This document shows, one piece after another, positions 47,932-57,160 of a stretch of DNA of 64,000 bases (the stretch's first letter is position 1; each line of letters opens with the position of its first letter). This DNA is from Cyclobacteriaceae bacterium (lineage in GTDB: Bacteria > Bacteroidota > Bacteroidia > Cytophagales > Cyclobacteriaceae), in assembly GCA_019638255.1 (NCBI GenBank), contig JAHBUD010000001.1, positions 2,666,001 through 2,730,000 of the forward strand, written 5' to 3'. The notes beneath the pieces were generated by a model. It ran no database searches. It was not told the DNA's origin and saw only the letters and a program-made list of their open reading frames with translations. Position numbers and translations under genes: made by a program.

Positions 47932-49330
47932 AACGCTTCATTTTAATAAATAGCGAAGCAAACTGGTTGTAGGTAATGGCTTTGCTAATATCACTATTGA
48001 TCTTGTCCTCTGCCGCCAAGGCTTGTTCGAGCAATTCAAGCGACTTGTTGTACTGTTCTAAAGCCTCATAAACCAACGAAAGGTTAAATATTGAAGATGC
48101 TACACCTTCAAAATGTCCGATTTGCCTGCGAATTGTAATTGCTTTTTCGAAATTATTAATTGCCTCGTTGTATTTTTTTTGCTGATAATAAATTAAGCCT
48201 TGGACATTAAGGCAATTTGAAATACCGTGCTGATCGTTCATTTCCTCGCGTAGTGTACGCGAACGAAGCAAATAATCAAGGGCAGACTCAAAATTGGATT
48301 GTTCCTTATGAACCCAGGCCAATTCAGCATACAGTCTGGCTGTATTTCGCTTCAAGCCCAATCGCTCTGTTATTTTCAACGCCTGAAAATAATATCGGGT
48401 GGCTACATCATATTGTCCCAGTTCAGCATACACTTCCCCGGTTAATGTGTACACTTCGGATACTTGAGGAAGATACTCATATTTGTCGATCAGGTTTATG
48501 GCATTGAAGCAACTACTTAATGCATCTTTGTAATTTCCAATTCTCAGTTGCAAATTGGATTTCCTCAATTCGCATTTAATTAATTGAAAAGTATCCTTAC
48601 TTTTTTCGGCAATACCACAAGCCCTAATAAAATACTGATCGGCTTTTTCGAAGTTCAATATATTTTCATTCAGAATTCCTAACGTGAAATATATTTCCGC
48701 TTGCAGATAGAGGTCTTTGACATCAACCAATTGTTCTGCGCGCTCAAGCGCTGATAAAGCTTCGGCATTACGCCATTGCAATACATACAAATACCCTAGA
48801 TTTTTATAGAGTGTGGCTAAGATGTTTTGAGAGAGCGCTTGATCTTTTAGCTGAACGACCTGATTAAAGTAATATTCGGCTGAATCGTATATGCCTATAT
48901 CCCGATAAACATTCCCCGTCAGTATAATAGTGAATACCTCTGTCTCAATTGCGTCAGGAATTTTGATCTCATTCGATAGCGAAAAGTTCCGAAAAGCTTC
49001 TTGGTATTCACCACGACTTAAACAACCAAGCCCAACCATGGTAAAGGCATATTTTGCGCCCTTTTGGTAATTGTGCTTGAGACTCAATTCAAGCGCTTGC
49101 TGTGCATAATCAGATGCAAGGCTGTCATCATAATCGAAGTATTGGAAGGCAAGTTGATTGAGCAGCTCTACCCGATTTTGGACATCCCTCGTACGATTCA
49201 ATTCACGCTTTAAACTATCAAACAGGGGCAATTGACCAGATGCATCATACCCCAATAAAACAATCAAACACAGCACTCCAACAATAGATTGAGAACTTGA
49301 GTAAATATGATATAAAAATCTGATTAACAA
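47912..49330 (-). CDS. TPR sensor region, N-terminal part of a frameshifted histidine kinase
   Basis: The 472-aa frame has a signal/anchor region (I-V-G-V-L-C-L-I-V-L-L-G) and about eight TPR-type helical repeats from ~60 on (for example Q-A-L-E-L-S-L-K-H-N-Y-Q-K-G-A-K-Y-A-F, Y-N-E-A-I-N-N-F-E-K-A-I). It ends abruptly K-R-Y-A-E-A-E-R at a TAA, directly where the next frame continues as N-L-D-M-A-A-D-I-G-K-Q. Removing one base around 47913-47917 joins them into one ~900-aa TPR histidine kinase. The start is a TTG (49330); no ATG exists near the N-terminus. Confidence 0.8.
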   Translation of the reverse strand: MLIRFLYHIYSSSQSIVGVLCLIVLLGYDASGQLPLFDSLKRELNRTRDVQNRVELLNQLAFQYFDYDDSLASDYAQQALELSLKHNYQKGAKYAFTMVGLGCLSRGEYQEAFRNFSLSNEIKIPDAIETEVFTIILTGNVYRDIGIYDSAEYYFNQVVQLKDQALSQNILATLYKNLGYLYVLQWRNAEALSALERAEQLVDVKDLYLQAEIYFTLGILNENILNFEKADQYFIRACGIAEKSKDTFQLIKCELRKSNLQLRIGNYKDALSSCFNAINLIDKYEYLPQVSEVYTLTGEVYAELGQYDVATRYYFQALKITERLGLKRNTARLYAELAWVHKEQSNFESALDYLLRSRTLREEMNDQHGISNCLNVQGLIYYQQKKYNEAINNFEKAITIRRQIGHFEGVASSIFNLSLVYEALEQYNKSLELLEQALAAEDKINSDISKAITYNQFASLFIKMKRYAEAER

Positions 49331-49446
49331 TATTTTACAACTTAACTAGTGACACACTTTTTCAATATAAGAATTTGGGTGATACCAAAGCAACAACGAA
49401 TAAAGGCAATTCCCAAAAGTAAATTATCTTACACCCTTATTGTACC

Positions 49447-50193
49447 ATGCAAATACATTCACTAAAGTCGCTATTAAGCCGGGTTGAATTACAACGCGAG
49501 AAGCAAAAAGATTACCGCAATGTTGTTACTATTCAGGTGCTTATTGTTACGCTGGGGTTGGTTTTATACGCTCCGCTATTAGAAGACCCGAATAGTAATA
49601 TATCCAAATTCCTGATTACTCTTTTTTCTGCTTTTGGTGGTTTATATGCTTTTCTTCTATGGGATTTGCTCAGAAACTTCACGCAAAGCAAAGTCCTCAT
49701 TCTAACCATTCTAATTACCCTTATTGTAATATCCGTTTTTGGAATATTGATTGAATTCCCTTATTACAAGGTAATCCATCTTGAGAACCGCCAGGCCGCC
49801 CTCCTCTTTATTCATGGCCTTCTCTTTCCTATAGAAGTGACCATTATCAGTTTTGCTATCCGTGACATATTTATGGGGCAATATTTCACAACCGACAAGC
49901 TTTGGGGCTCTGCCTGCGTATTTCTCATGATAGGGATTTCCTTCGGCAGTTTGTATGATCTTATCTGTATTGCATCACCCGGCAGCATGGGGGAGAATAT
50001 CCCGTTAGGTATCCCAAATTACTCCGAATGCGTGGCCTACTCGTTCCATGTTCTGGGTGGTATTGACACCGAATATCCCGAAGCAAACAAACTAATCAAG
50101 AACATTAGCGTTATTGAAGCCGTTTGGGGAACTTTGTTCACAGTGTTGATTATTGGTAACCTGATGATCAAACCAAAACCTCCTGAATTGTAA
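49447..50193 (+). CDS. membrane protein with channel-like C-terminal pair of helices
   Basis: The 248-aa protein has about six hydrophobic segments. The last part reads A-Y-S-F-H-V-L-G-G-I-D-T-E-Y-P-E-A, then I-S-V-I-E-A-V-W-G-T-L-F-T-V-L-I-I-G-N-L-M. That spacing (Y-S-F, short pore segment, E-A-x-x-G-T-L-F helix) resembles two-helix potassium channels of the Ion_trans_2 type, but the T-V-G-Y-G selectivity filter is replaced. It could be a decayed or non-selective channel. It precedes the prohibitin gene by 23 bases, so they are probably co-transcribed. Confidence 0.65.
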   Translation: MQIHSLKSLLSRVELQREKQKDYRNVVTIQVLIVTLGLVLYAPLLEDPNSNISKFLITLFSAFGGLYAFLLWDLLRNFTQSKVLILTILITLIVISVFGILIEFPYYKVIHLENRQAALLFIHGLLFPIEVTIISFAIRDIFMGQYFTTDKLWGSACVFLMIGISFGSLYDLICIASPGSMGENIPLGIPNYSECVAYSFHVLGGIDTEYPEANKLIKNISVIEAVWGTLFTVLIIGNLMIKPKPPEL

Positions 50194-50216
50194 CCATTTA
50201 AACTAACTATACACTT

Positions 50217-51035
50217 ATGAATAATCGCAAACTTCTTCCCCTGGTTATCTTCGGGGTTATCGCAATTTTTATTGTAGCGGGTATATCCTCCAGTTTGTTC
50301 TTCACGGTGCAGGCAGATGAGCGAGCCGTTATCTTCTACAAATTCGGACAGGGTCTTGATAAGGACCATATCATTCAGCCAGGTTTCCATATGAAAGCTC
50401 CCTGGAATGAAGTCTACATCTACCCTGTTCGCGAAACCTCAGCGGATGAGAATATGGATGTGTTGGACAGGAATGGGCTCTCCATCCATGTTGAAGTGTC
50501 CGTACGCTTCTATCCGGTTCCAGATAAAATTGGCTACATCCATGAGAAATTCAATAGAGCCTATGTAAATGTTCTGGTTATTCCTGAAATGCGCTCGGTT
50601 GTACGCCAGATTATGGGAAGGTATTCAGCGGAAGAAATTTATTCCACCAAGCGCGCAGAAGTAGAGGCGACTATCAAAACCGAATCAGAAAAAATTCTCG
50701 GCCAGAATAATGTTAATATGGTGGCCCTGCTCATCCGGTCCATACAGTTACCAGAACAGATCAAAGTTGCCATCCAAAACAAGCTTCAACAGGAACAGGA
50801 AGCATTGGCCTATCAGTTCAGGCTTGATAAGGAGAAAAGCGAGGCGGAGCGCAAACGTATTGCCGCTGAAGGTGAATCTCGTGCCAATAATATTATCAAC
50901 AACAGCTTAACAGACAAGCTGCTGAAGATGAGAGGTATAGAGGCCACCCTTGAACTCGCCAAATCACCTAACTCAAAAGTAATTGTGGTTGGTTCCGGTA
51001 AGGATGGATTACCCATGATTTTGGGGGGCAATTAA
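50217..51035 (+). CDS. prohibitin/SPFH-domain membrane protein
   Basis: The 272-aa protein has an N-terminal transmembrane helix, then the SPFH domain: A-D-E-R-A-V-I-F-Y-K-F-G, P-G-F-H-M-K-A-P-W, V-S-V-R-F-Y-P-V-P, R-S-V-V-R-Q-I-M-G, and a C-terminal coiled coil (residues ~175-245, E-R-K-R-I-A-A-E-G-E-S-R). Prohibitins form large rings on the inner membrane and modulate proteases such as FtsH. It lies next to a channel-like protein, with which it may form a complex; this is inference. Confidence 0.9.
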   Translation: MNNRKLLPLVIFGVIAIFIVAGISSSLFFTVQADERAVIFYKFGQGLDKDHIIQPGFHMKAPWNEVYIYPVRETSADENMDVLDRNGLSIHVEVSVRFYPVPDKIGYIHEKFNRAYVNVLVIPEMRSVVRQIMGRYSAEEIYSTKRAEVEATIKTESEKILGQNNVNMVALLIRSIQLPEQIKVAIQNKLQQEQEALAYQFRLDKEKSEAERKRIAAEGESRANNIINNSLTDKLLKMRGIEATLELAKSPNSKVIVVGSGKDGLPMILGGN

Positions 51036-51114
51036 ACCATTAAATTATGTAGGGGGTTTCATTCTCCGCACGTGAGTCTTTATATTTAACAGTTGAATTT
51101 TAGCGCTTTTACTT

Positions 51115-52404
51115 ATGTCCAAAACAGCAGAATTAATCATTGATGGTAAATCGTACACCTTCCCAGTAGTTGAGGGAACTGAGAATGAATTAGCCATTGA
51201 CATCAGCGATCTTCGTGATAAGACGGGATACGTAACGCTCGATGTGGGTTACAAAAATACCGGGGCAACTAAAAGTTCCATAACGTTTTTGGATGGTGAA
51301 AAGGGAGTGCTGCATTACCGGGGTTACGCAATAGAGGAATTGGCTGAAAAGTCAAATTTCCTGGAAGTGGCCTACCTATTGATTTTTGGTGAACTACCAA
51401 CACCTGAACAATATGCGAAATGGACAGGTGATATCACGAATCGCACATTGGTTCATGAGGACATCAAAAAAATACTGGATGGATTCCCTTCTACTTCTCA
51501 TCCTATGGGGGTTTTGTCATCCTTATTTTGCGCACAAACCGCCTTTTATCCAGAGTCATTAAATCCCAATCGGCCAGCCGATGGCGTTTACCTGAGCATT
51601 ATTCGCTCGCTGGGTAAAATGCCAACCTTTGCGGCCTGGTCATATAAAAATGCTATCGGGCATCCGGTTAACTACCCCGATAATAAATTAGACTATTGCG
51701 CGCGGTTCTTAAAAATGATGTTTGCATTGCCTGGTCAGGATTACGAGGTTGATCCGGTTGTTGCCGATGCATTGGATAAACTATTCATTCTACATGCTGA
51801 TCACGAGCAAAACTGCTCTACATCAACGGTGCGAATTGTAGGATCATCCAAAGCAAGTATTTATTCCTCCATTTCGGCAGGTATAAACGCCTTGTGGGGT
51901 CCTTTACATGGAGGCGCTAACCAAGAAGTTATTGTGATGCTCGAAAACATCCGCAACGATGGCGGCAATGCCGATAAGTGGATGGAAAAAGCAAAGGATA
52001 AAAATGATCCTTTCCGGTTGATGGGATTCGGCCACCGGGTGTACAAAAACTTTGATCCCCGCGCTAAAATTATTAAAAAAGCTGCTGATGATGTTCTCAA
52101 AAAACTTGGTGTGCACGATCCAGTGTTGGATATAGCCATGAAGCTGGAAGAGATTGCGCTGAAGGATCCATACTTTATAGAGCGTAAACTTTATCCTAAC
52201 GTTGACTTCTATTCTGGAATCATCTATCGGGCGCTTGGAATTCCGGTAGACATGTTTACCGTAATGTTTGCCATGGGTCGACTGCCCGGTTGGATTGCGC
52301 AATGGCTGGAGATGCGCAAAAACAATGAGCCTATTGGTCGTCCACGCCAAATCTATACCGGTAATGTTACCAAGCCCTTTGTTGAATTGAATAAACGTAA
52401 ATAG
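51115..52404 (+). CDS. gltA: citrate synthase
   Basis: The 429-aa protein matches type II (hexameric) citrate synthases: an N-terminal beta domain (A-E-L-I-I-D-G-K-S-Y-T-F-P-V), the catalytic His in N-A-L-W-G-P-L-H-G-G-A-N-Q, H-A-D-H-E-Q-N-C-S-T-S, and M-G-F-G-H-R-V-Y-K-N-F-D-P-R-A with the second His and Asp nearby. It condenses oxaloacetate and acetyl-CoA, the entry of the TCA cycle. A terminator hairpin follows its stop. Confidence 0.95.
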   Translation: MSKTAELIIDGKSYTFPVVEGTENELAIDISDLRDKTGYVTLDVGYKNTGATKSSITFLDGEKGVLHYRGYAIEELAEKSNFLEVAYLLIFGELPTPEQYAKWTGDITNRTLVHEDIKKILDGFPSTSHPMGVLSSLFCAQTAFYPESLNPNRPADGVYLSIIRSLGKMPTFAAWSYKNAIGHPVNYPDNKLDYCARFLKMMFALPGQDYEVDPVVADALDKLFILHADHEQNCSTSTVRIVGSSKASIYSSISAGINALWGPLHGGANQEVIVMLENIRNDGGNADKWMEKAKDKNDPFRLMGFGHRVYKNFDPRAKIIKKAADDVLKKLGVHDPVLDIAMKLEEIALKDPYFIERKLYPNVDFYSGIIYRALGIPVDMFTVMFAMGRLPGWIAQWLEMRKNNEPIGRPRQIYTGNVTKPFVELNKRK

Positions 52405-52412
52405 ATTTTTTC

Positions 52413-52457
52413 AGGGAACACATCGGTACCAACTTATTGTGTTCCCTTATTTTTTTA
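52413..52457 (+). terminator. rho-independent terminator after gltA
   Basis: AGGGAACAC (52413-52421) and GTGTTCCCT (52439-52447) pair exactly; ATTTTTTT follows. It lies 9 bases after the citrate synthase stop and just before the acyl-CoA-binding protein ATG at 52478. Confidence 0.85.
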
Positions 52458-52477
52458 ACCTTTCCCATTCGGTATTC

Positions 52478-52741
52478 ATGGATATCCAACAACAATTTGA
52501 AGCAGCCGTTGCCCGATCAAAAGAATTGACCCAGCGCCCTACGAATGAAGAACTGCTTAAGCTTTATGCATTGTTCAAGCAAGGCTCAGAAGGCGATGTA
52601 ACGGGCGAACGTCCGGGGGGCTTTGATTTTAAAGCCATTGCCAAATTTGACGCATGGGCAGAATTAAAAGGGAAGTCAAAACAAGATGCCATGACGGAGT
52701 ACATTGCCTTTATGAATAACCTCTACCAACAATACAAATAG
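52478..52741 (+). CDS. acyl-CoA-binding protein (ACBP)
   Basis: The 87-aa protein is a complete ACBP four-helix bundle: F-E-A-A-V-A-R-S-K-E-L, then R-P-T-N-E-E-L-L-K-L-Y-A-L-F-K-Q-G-S-E-G-D-V (the acyl-CoA site), F-D-A-W-A-E-L-K-G-K-S, and A-M-T-E-Y-I. It binds long-chain acyl-CoA in the cytoplasm. The ATG at 52478 gives the usual start; the extended frame covers the terminator. It is followed by RsmE 16 bases later. Confidence 0.93.
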   Translation: MDIQQQFEAAVARSKELTQRPTNEELLKLYALFKQGSEGDVTGERPGGFDFKAIAKFDAWAELKGKSKQDAMTEYIAFMNNLYQQYK

Positions 52742-52757
52742 TCCCCAACTCCAGTTC

Positions 52758-53462
52758 ATGGAGAATCTATTCTATCAACCGGACATCACTCAGGGTGCTG
52801 ATTACCTTAATCCGGATGAAGCGCGGCATTGCACAAAAGTGTTGCGTAAAAAACCAGGCGATGTCATAATGGTTACGGATGGAAAGGGTTGGTTTTACAA
52901 TGTATTGATTACTGCTTCAGCCATCGATCGGTGTACATTCGCTGTACAAAACAGTTGGAAAGAAACTCCCCGCAACTACTCTATTCATATTGCCATAGCA
53001 CCCACTAAAAGCCCTGACAGAATAGAATGGATGGTTGAAAAGTGCGTTGAAATCGGGGTTGATGAGATCTCCTTCTTGCATTGCGCCAACAGCGAGAGGC
53101 AAAACCTAAAAATGGAACGTCTGCAAAAGATTGCCATCAGCGCGATGAAGCAATCAATCCGAGCAACACTACCTCATCTTTCTCCCCCTGTTCCTTTTTC
53201 AGTGTTCATAAACGGTATTAACGATTCACCGCAGAAATTCATCGGCTATGTTGACTCCGATAATCCAATCCATCTTAAGCAGATTGCATTAAAAGACCAT
53301 CGTTACCTGGTGTTAATTGGCCCAGAAGGCGATTTTTCACTATCTGAACTGACTGAAGCAATTGACAATGGTTTCCAAAAGGTTAGCTTAGGAAACCACA
53401 GGCTGCGAACAGAAACGGCAGGATTTACCAGCTGTTGTATCCTCAATTTAATCAATACTTAA
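52758..53462 (+). CDS. rsmE: 16S rRNA (uracil-1498-N3)-methyltransferase
   Basis: The 234-aa SPOUT methyltransferase has the N-terminal PUA-like part (H-C-T-K-V-L-R-K-K-P-G-D), K-S-P-D-R-I-E-W-M-V-E-K-C-V-E-I-G-V, and the knot motifs L-I-G-P-E-G-D-F-S and L-G-N-H-R-L-R-T-E-T-A. It methylates U1498 in the 30S decoding region. Normal length for RsmE. Confidence 0.94.
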   Translation: MENLFYQPDITQGADYLNPDEARHCTKVLRKKPGDVIMVTDGKGWFYNVLITASAIDRCTFAVQNSWKETPRNYSIHIAIAPTKSPDRIEWMVEKCVEIGVDEISFLHCANSERQNLKMERLQKIAISAMKQSIRATLPHLSPPVPFSVFINGINDSPQKFIGYVDSDNPIHLKQIALKDHRYLVLIGPEGDFSLSELTEAIDNGFQKVSLGNHRLRTETAGFTSCCILNLINT

Positions 53463-53535
53463 GGCTATCTTACACGAGTTAAGGAATAGTATTTTGAGAA
53501 CCGATCCTATTAATAATTTTTATTAAACTTGTGAC

Positions 53536-53985
53536 ATGGATAAGAAAGCCGAAATTCAAAAGACCATTTACGATAATGCGAAGTCGCATTTTTTAGGAAA
53601 TTTTCCTGATTCATTACCCATCGAACAAGCCTACGTTCATATTGGCATGTACCTTGGATGGGTAATTGATAATGAACTCTACTCTGAATTTTTTGAAGAG
53701 GAGGCATCCATCCAGATATTCCGGTTTAAAAGACGCGAAATTTCCTGCACCATTTTAAGTGAAATCTGGGACGGTTACCTGGGGTACGAATTGTTCAACC
53801 GCCAGGGAAACATGTTTACCTACTATTATTATGGTGGTGGTTTATACCGAAACGACTATGATGAGTTATTGGTAAAAACTCTTCCTTCCATTTACCATGT
53901 TACCGATAGCTGGGAAAATTATGGTAAAATGTCTACCCGGATAGAAATGCGTTTTCAGGATTGGAAAAAACTTGTAGGCGCCTAG
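53536..53985 (+). CDS. DUF7832-like hypothetical protein
   Basis: The 149-aa soluble protein has I-Y-D-N-A-K-S-H-F, then L-P-I-E-Q-A-Y-V-H-I-G-M-Y-L-G-W-V-I-D-N, and Y-Y-Y-Y-G-G-G-L-Y-R-N-D-Y, a pattern I associate with conserved hypotheticals of the DUF7832 type; function unknown. It ends 4 bases from the convergent gene. Confidence 0.7.
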   Translation: MDKKAEIQKTIYDNAKSHFLGNFPDSLPIEQAYVHIGMYLGWVIDNELYSEFFEEEASIQIFRFKRREISCTILSEIWDGYLGYELFNRQGNMFTYYYYGGGLYRNDYDELLVKTLPSIYHVTDSWENYGKMSTRIEMRFQDWKKLVGA

Positions 53986-53988
53986 GGG

Positions 53989-55770
53989 CTACTTTTGCTT
54001 ACCGCCCTTATCGAGCACGGCATTTTTATTAGCTCCTTTTATCCTCAATTCTCCAGAATCTGATAAAAATTCAATTTCCTCTGGGATAAAGTCCAGGGAA
54101 TAGTTGCTATTCCACGCCAAACCATCGGCACGGTAAATTTTCGCTACCGTTACCGGGTACTTTCCTTTCACTTCCTTTTCGGAGGCAAAAAGTATAAAGA
54201 AGATATGACTGCCCTCATTTTCAGTCGACAAGGCTTTGATTGAAGGAATTTTACCCTTTGTAAAGTTTACCTTATCCACTTGAAACTTCACACGAACATC
54301 CGGTACACGAGAGGGTGTTATGGTGTAAAAATAGCCTTCGCCAGAAACTGTGTCCGAATACACAATCCCCGAAGTGTACTCCTCCTGTTGAACAATTAGC
54401 GGGGTAAACTTTGATAGTAAATTTGTAACTAAAGGAACGGAGTCACTTCCTACAATAAGCCAATTCAATGCGTTCCTGCACAAGGCAAGTTCTTTTTCTT
54501 TAATCCTCCGCTCACGATCAGCATAATCCTTCTCGGCTTTAGCATAGCTTGTCAGAATAACTGTATTGGTATAAGTTTCCTCAACAAAAGTTTTATAGTT
54601 TACTGCTTCTTGCTCGATATTCATCAATAGAAGTTTTGCCGCAAGGCTATCCAGCTTATTCAAACTGGCCATTTCATGTTCAACACGTTTGAGTCGCTCA
54701 AAAACATCACTCGTTTTTTCCCCCTTAATATTTTCCACCAGCGTAGAGCGGTACTCTAAATTGGCCACCTTCACCGCAAAAACGTTTAGCGGTAGCGGAT
54801 CCGGATCAAAACGCTGAAGCTTTTCATTGAGCAATCCGGCCACGAGTTTAGTCAGATCACTTTTAACTGAAACAGAGTCCGTTTTAAGCTTTTCACGAAG
54901 CTTATTGATCTCGATATCGTATTTTACAAGGTTATCGCGAATGGGTTTGATCTCTTTAGTGATTACGTCAGTTGCATGCTTAGCAAACTTCTGATAATCC
55001 CAAATGGCCAGGTCGTTCTGATAGAAGTCTGTTAAGGTTTTACCATCGCGTTTAAAATCCTTAATTTCCGAAACAATCCAGGAATGATTATACCCAATTT
55101 TACCAAGATTAGCGGCACTTGCCTTGTAAGAGTCAAAAGCCTTTTTCGCTGCCTCGTAGGTTGATGACAATTTGGTCAAGGTCTTTAGTGTCTCATCGTT
55201 TGATCGCAAATAAAATTCCCGCTCACCTGGAAAGGTGGTGTTGAGCGAATCATAAAGCGTATGTGCTTTTCTATAGGACTCCTCCGCTTGGGTAAAATAA
55301 TAATTCACAAGCTTTATTTTCTCCCTCCTCTCCCGTAACGCTATGGTGCTCTTTTCGATGGCAAACTGCACATCTAACAATGTGACTCCGTACGTACCAG
55401 TACGCAAATCGCGCTTACTGTATGAAGCATAATAGTCCTTACTGCTTCCCTTAAATTCCTTTTCATTGATCGTTGCATAAGCCTTATCGTAGAAGTACAA
55501 CGCTGAATCAATATTGTTAAAGGCTTGCTGAACGCTTTTCAGAATATCATCAATAGGAGTTTTTTGCTCATAAACAATAGCCATAAAGAGATAGGAACTG
55601 GGTTCAGGCGCCTTGTTTTCGTTGATGTATGATCGTAAGAATGGCTCGGCCTTTTCGTATTCCTTTGCTGATAGAAGCGTGAATATATCTTTATATTTGA
55701 GCTTCTGTGTATAGCCACTAAGGGGTATTAATATTAGCAGTAAGATCTTGATGATGTGAACTTTATGCAT
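53989..55770 (-). CDS. exported TPR-like protein, 593 aa
   Basis: A signal peptide (I-I-K-I-L-L-L-I-L-I-P-L-S-G-Y) is followed by TPR-like helices (L-S-A-K-E-Y-E-K-A-E-P-F-L-R) and a long charged alpha-helical region, then a mixed beta C-terminal domain (V-K-F-Q-V-D-K-V-N-F-T-K-G, K-G-K-Y-P-V-T-V-A-K). I do not recognise the whole protein; the helical part may be a periplasmic scaffold. Single gene, divergent from the TlpA-like gene. Confidence 0.65.
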   Translation of the reverse strand: MHKVHIIKILLLILIPLSGYTQKLKYKDIFTLLSAKEYEKAEPFLRSYINENKAPEPSSYLFMAIVYEQKTPIDDILKSVQQAFNNIDSALYFYDKAYATINEKEFKGSSKDYYASYSKRDLRTGTYGVTLLDVQFAIEKSTIALRERREKIKLVNYYFTQAEESYRKAHTLYDSLNTTFPGEREFYLRSNDETLKTLTKLSSTYEAAKKAFDSYKASAANLGKIGYNHSWIVSEIKDFKRDGKTLTDFYQNDLAIWDYQKFAKHATDVITKEIKPIRDNLVKYDIEINKLREKLKTDSVSVKSDLTKLVAGLLNEKLQRFDPDPLPLNVFAVKVANLEYRSTLVENIKGEKTSDVFERLKRVEHEMASLNKLDSLAAKLLLMNIEQEAVNYKTFVEETYTNTVILTSYAKAEKDYADRERRIKEKELALCRNALNWLIVGSDSVPLVTNLLSKFTPLIVQQEEYTSGIVYSDTVSGEGYFYTITPSRVPDVRVKFQVDKVNFTKGKIPSIKALSTENEGSHIFFILFASEKEVKGKYPVTVAKIYRADGLAWNSNYSLDFIPEEIEFLSDSGELRIKGANKNAVLDKGGKQK

Positions 55771-55873
55771 TACTCTTAAACTTATTCTTGCACAAATTAG
55801 TTAAATTATCTGCTAAAACCCAGTCAATTACTACGCCAAAATTTAATTCTTAAATAGATTCGTGAATATTGCT

Positions 55874-56389
55874 ATGAAAAAAATTGCCCCGGTATTATTA
55901 ATTCTGCTTATCCTGATTGTTTATCTCACCGGTTTTAATCGGCCACAGGCGGTTGATAATAAAGAACAGGATTTCAATTACACGCTTACCGTTAAGACAC
56001 TGGAGGGTGAAATTGTACCCATGGAATCCCTAAAAGAAAGGGTAATCTTCATTAATCTGTGGGCTACCTGGTGTGGTCCATGCCGCGATGAAATGCCTGG
56101 AATTCAAAAATTATATGAAAAGACAAAATCGGATGACATCGCTTTCGTTATGCTATCGGTAGATAAGGAGAGTGATCAAAACAAAGTAGTCAACTATATA
56201 AAACGCAATAATTTCAGCTTCCCGGTTTACATGACAAATGGAAAACTTACATCACAACTCAACGTTCCATCCATACCAACTACCTTCATCATTGGCAAAA
56301 CTGGTAAAATAGAACACCAGAAAGTAGGCAGTACCAATTACGACACCGATAAATATATAAAACTTCTGAACGAACTAGCCATCAAGTAA
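55874..56389 (+). CDS. TlpA-like periplasmic thioredoxin/thiol-disulfide oxidoreductase
   Basis: The 171-aa protein has an N-terminal membrane anchor (V-L-L-I-L-L-I-L-I-V-Y-L) and a thioredoxin fold with the active site W-A-T-W-C-G-P-C-R, cis-Pro in N-V-P-S-I-P-T-T-F, typical of the TlpA/ResA family. It would reduce or exchange disulfides outside the cytoplasm, for example in cytochrome c assembly. The ATG at 55874 is preferred over a GTG four codons earlier. Confidence 0.92.
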   Translation: MKKIAPVLLILLILIVYLTGFNRPQAVDNKEQDFNYTLTVKTLEGEIVPMESLKERVIFINLWATWCGPCRDEMPGIQKLYEKTKSDDIAFVMLSVDKESDQNKVVNYIKRNNFSFPVYMTNGKLTSQLNVPSIPTTFIIGKTGKIEHQKVGSTNYDTDKYIKLLNELAIK

Positions 56390-57160
56390 TTACGAAACAC
56401 ACTGCGCCACCAAGCGCAACCCGTTCAGGGTTAGGTTAGGATCGATTCGCGTGAACGTATCGGTAACAGCAGGACTGATTACTGTTGACAGGCCTCCAGT
56501 GGCAACGGTTTGTAGATTTGTAACATTCAACTCCACGCGAAGTCGTTCAAGCATGGATTTAACAAGCCCCTCATAGCCAAGCAGTATACCGGCCTGAATA
56601 GCGTGAACAGTATTTTTCCCTAACGCTGATTGGGGCAACTCCAATGGAACATCAAACAATTTAGCCGTATTCTGCGCCAGTGATCGGATTGCCGTTTTCA
56701 ATCCGGGAGCAATGGCCACACCAAGAATTTTACCTTCACCCGAAATGGTAGTAAACGTAAGCGCGGTACCAAAGTCAACCACCACACAAGTGGACTGAAA
56801 CAATGCATGCGCAGCCACCGCGTTGGCCACCAGGTCGGAACCTATTTCATAGGGATTTAATACTTCAATCGGCAATTTTTTATAAACATCAGGACCGAGT
56901 ACGATCGGGTTTTTTTCAAAGAGTGTTACCGTTACGTTGATAATCTTATCCGTCAGGTCAGGAACAACACTGCTCATTACAATTTTCTCAACCTTACTGA
57001 TCGGCAAACCAGCCTCCAGAAAATAATCCCGAAACTTAATACCATAAAATAACTCAGGCCGGTTAGCCACAGCCGGTATACGCCAAATGTGCTGCAGGTT
57101 TTCCTGATCGAAAAGACCTATGGTGAGGTCAGAGTTGCCGATATCAAGTGCTAAAATCAT
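56390..57160 (-). CDS. coaX: type III pantothenate kinase
   Basis: The 256-aa ASKHA-fold protein begins L-A-L-D-I-G-N-S-D-L-T-I-G-L-F (phosphate loop), has N-P-Y-E-I-G-S-D-L-V-A-N-A-V-A-A and V-V-V-D-F-G-T-A-L-T-F-T. Type III PanK makes 4'-phosphopantothenate, the first committed CoA step; it needs a monovalent cation and is not inhibited by CoA. Overlaps the sirtuin gene by 4 bases (same strand). Confidence 0.94.
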   Translation of the reverse strand: MILALDIGNSDLTIGLFDQENLQHIWRIPAVANRPELFYGIKFRDYFLEAGLPISKVEKIVMSSVVPDLTDKIINVTVTLFEKNPIVLGPDVYKKLPIEVLNPYEIGSDLVANAVAAHALFQSTCVVVDFGTALTFTTISGEGKILGVAIAPGLKTAIRSLAQNTAKLFDVPLELPQSALGKNTVHAIQAGILLGYEGLVKSMLERLRVELNVTNLQTVATGGLSTVISPAVTDTFTRIDPNLTLNGLRLVAQCVS

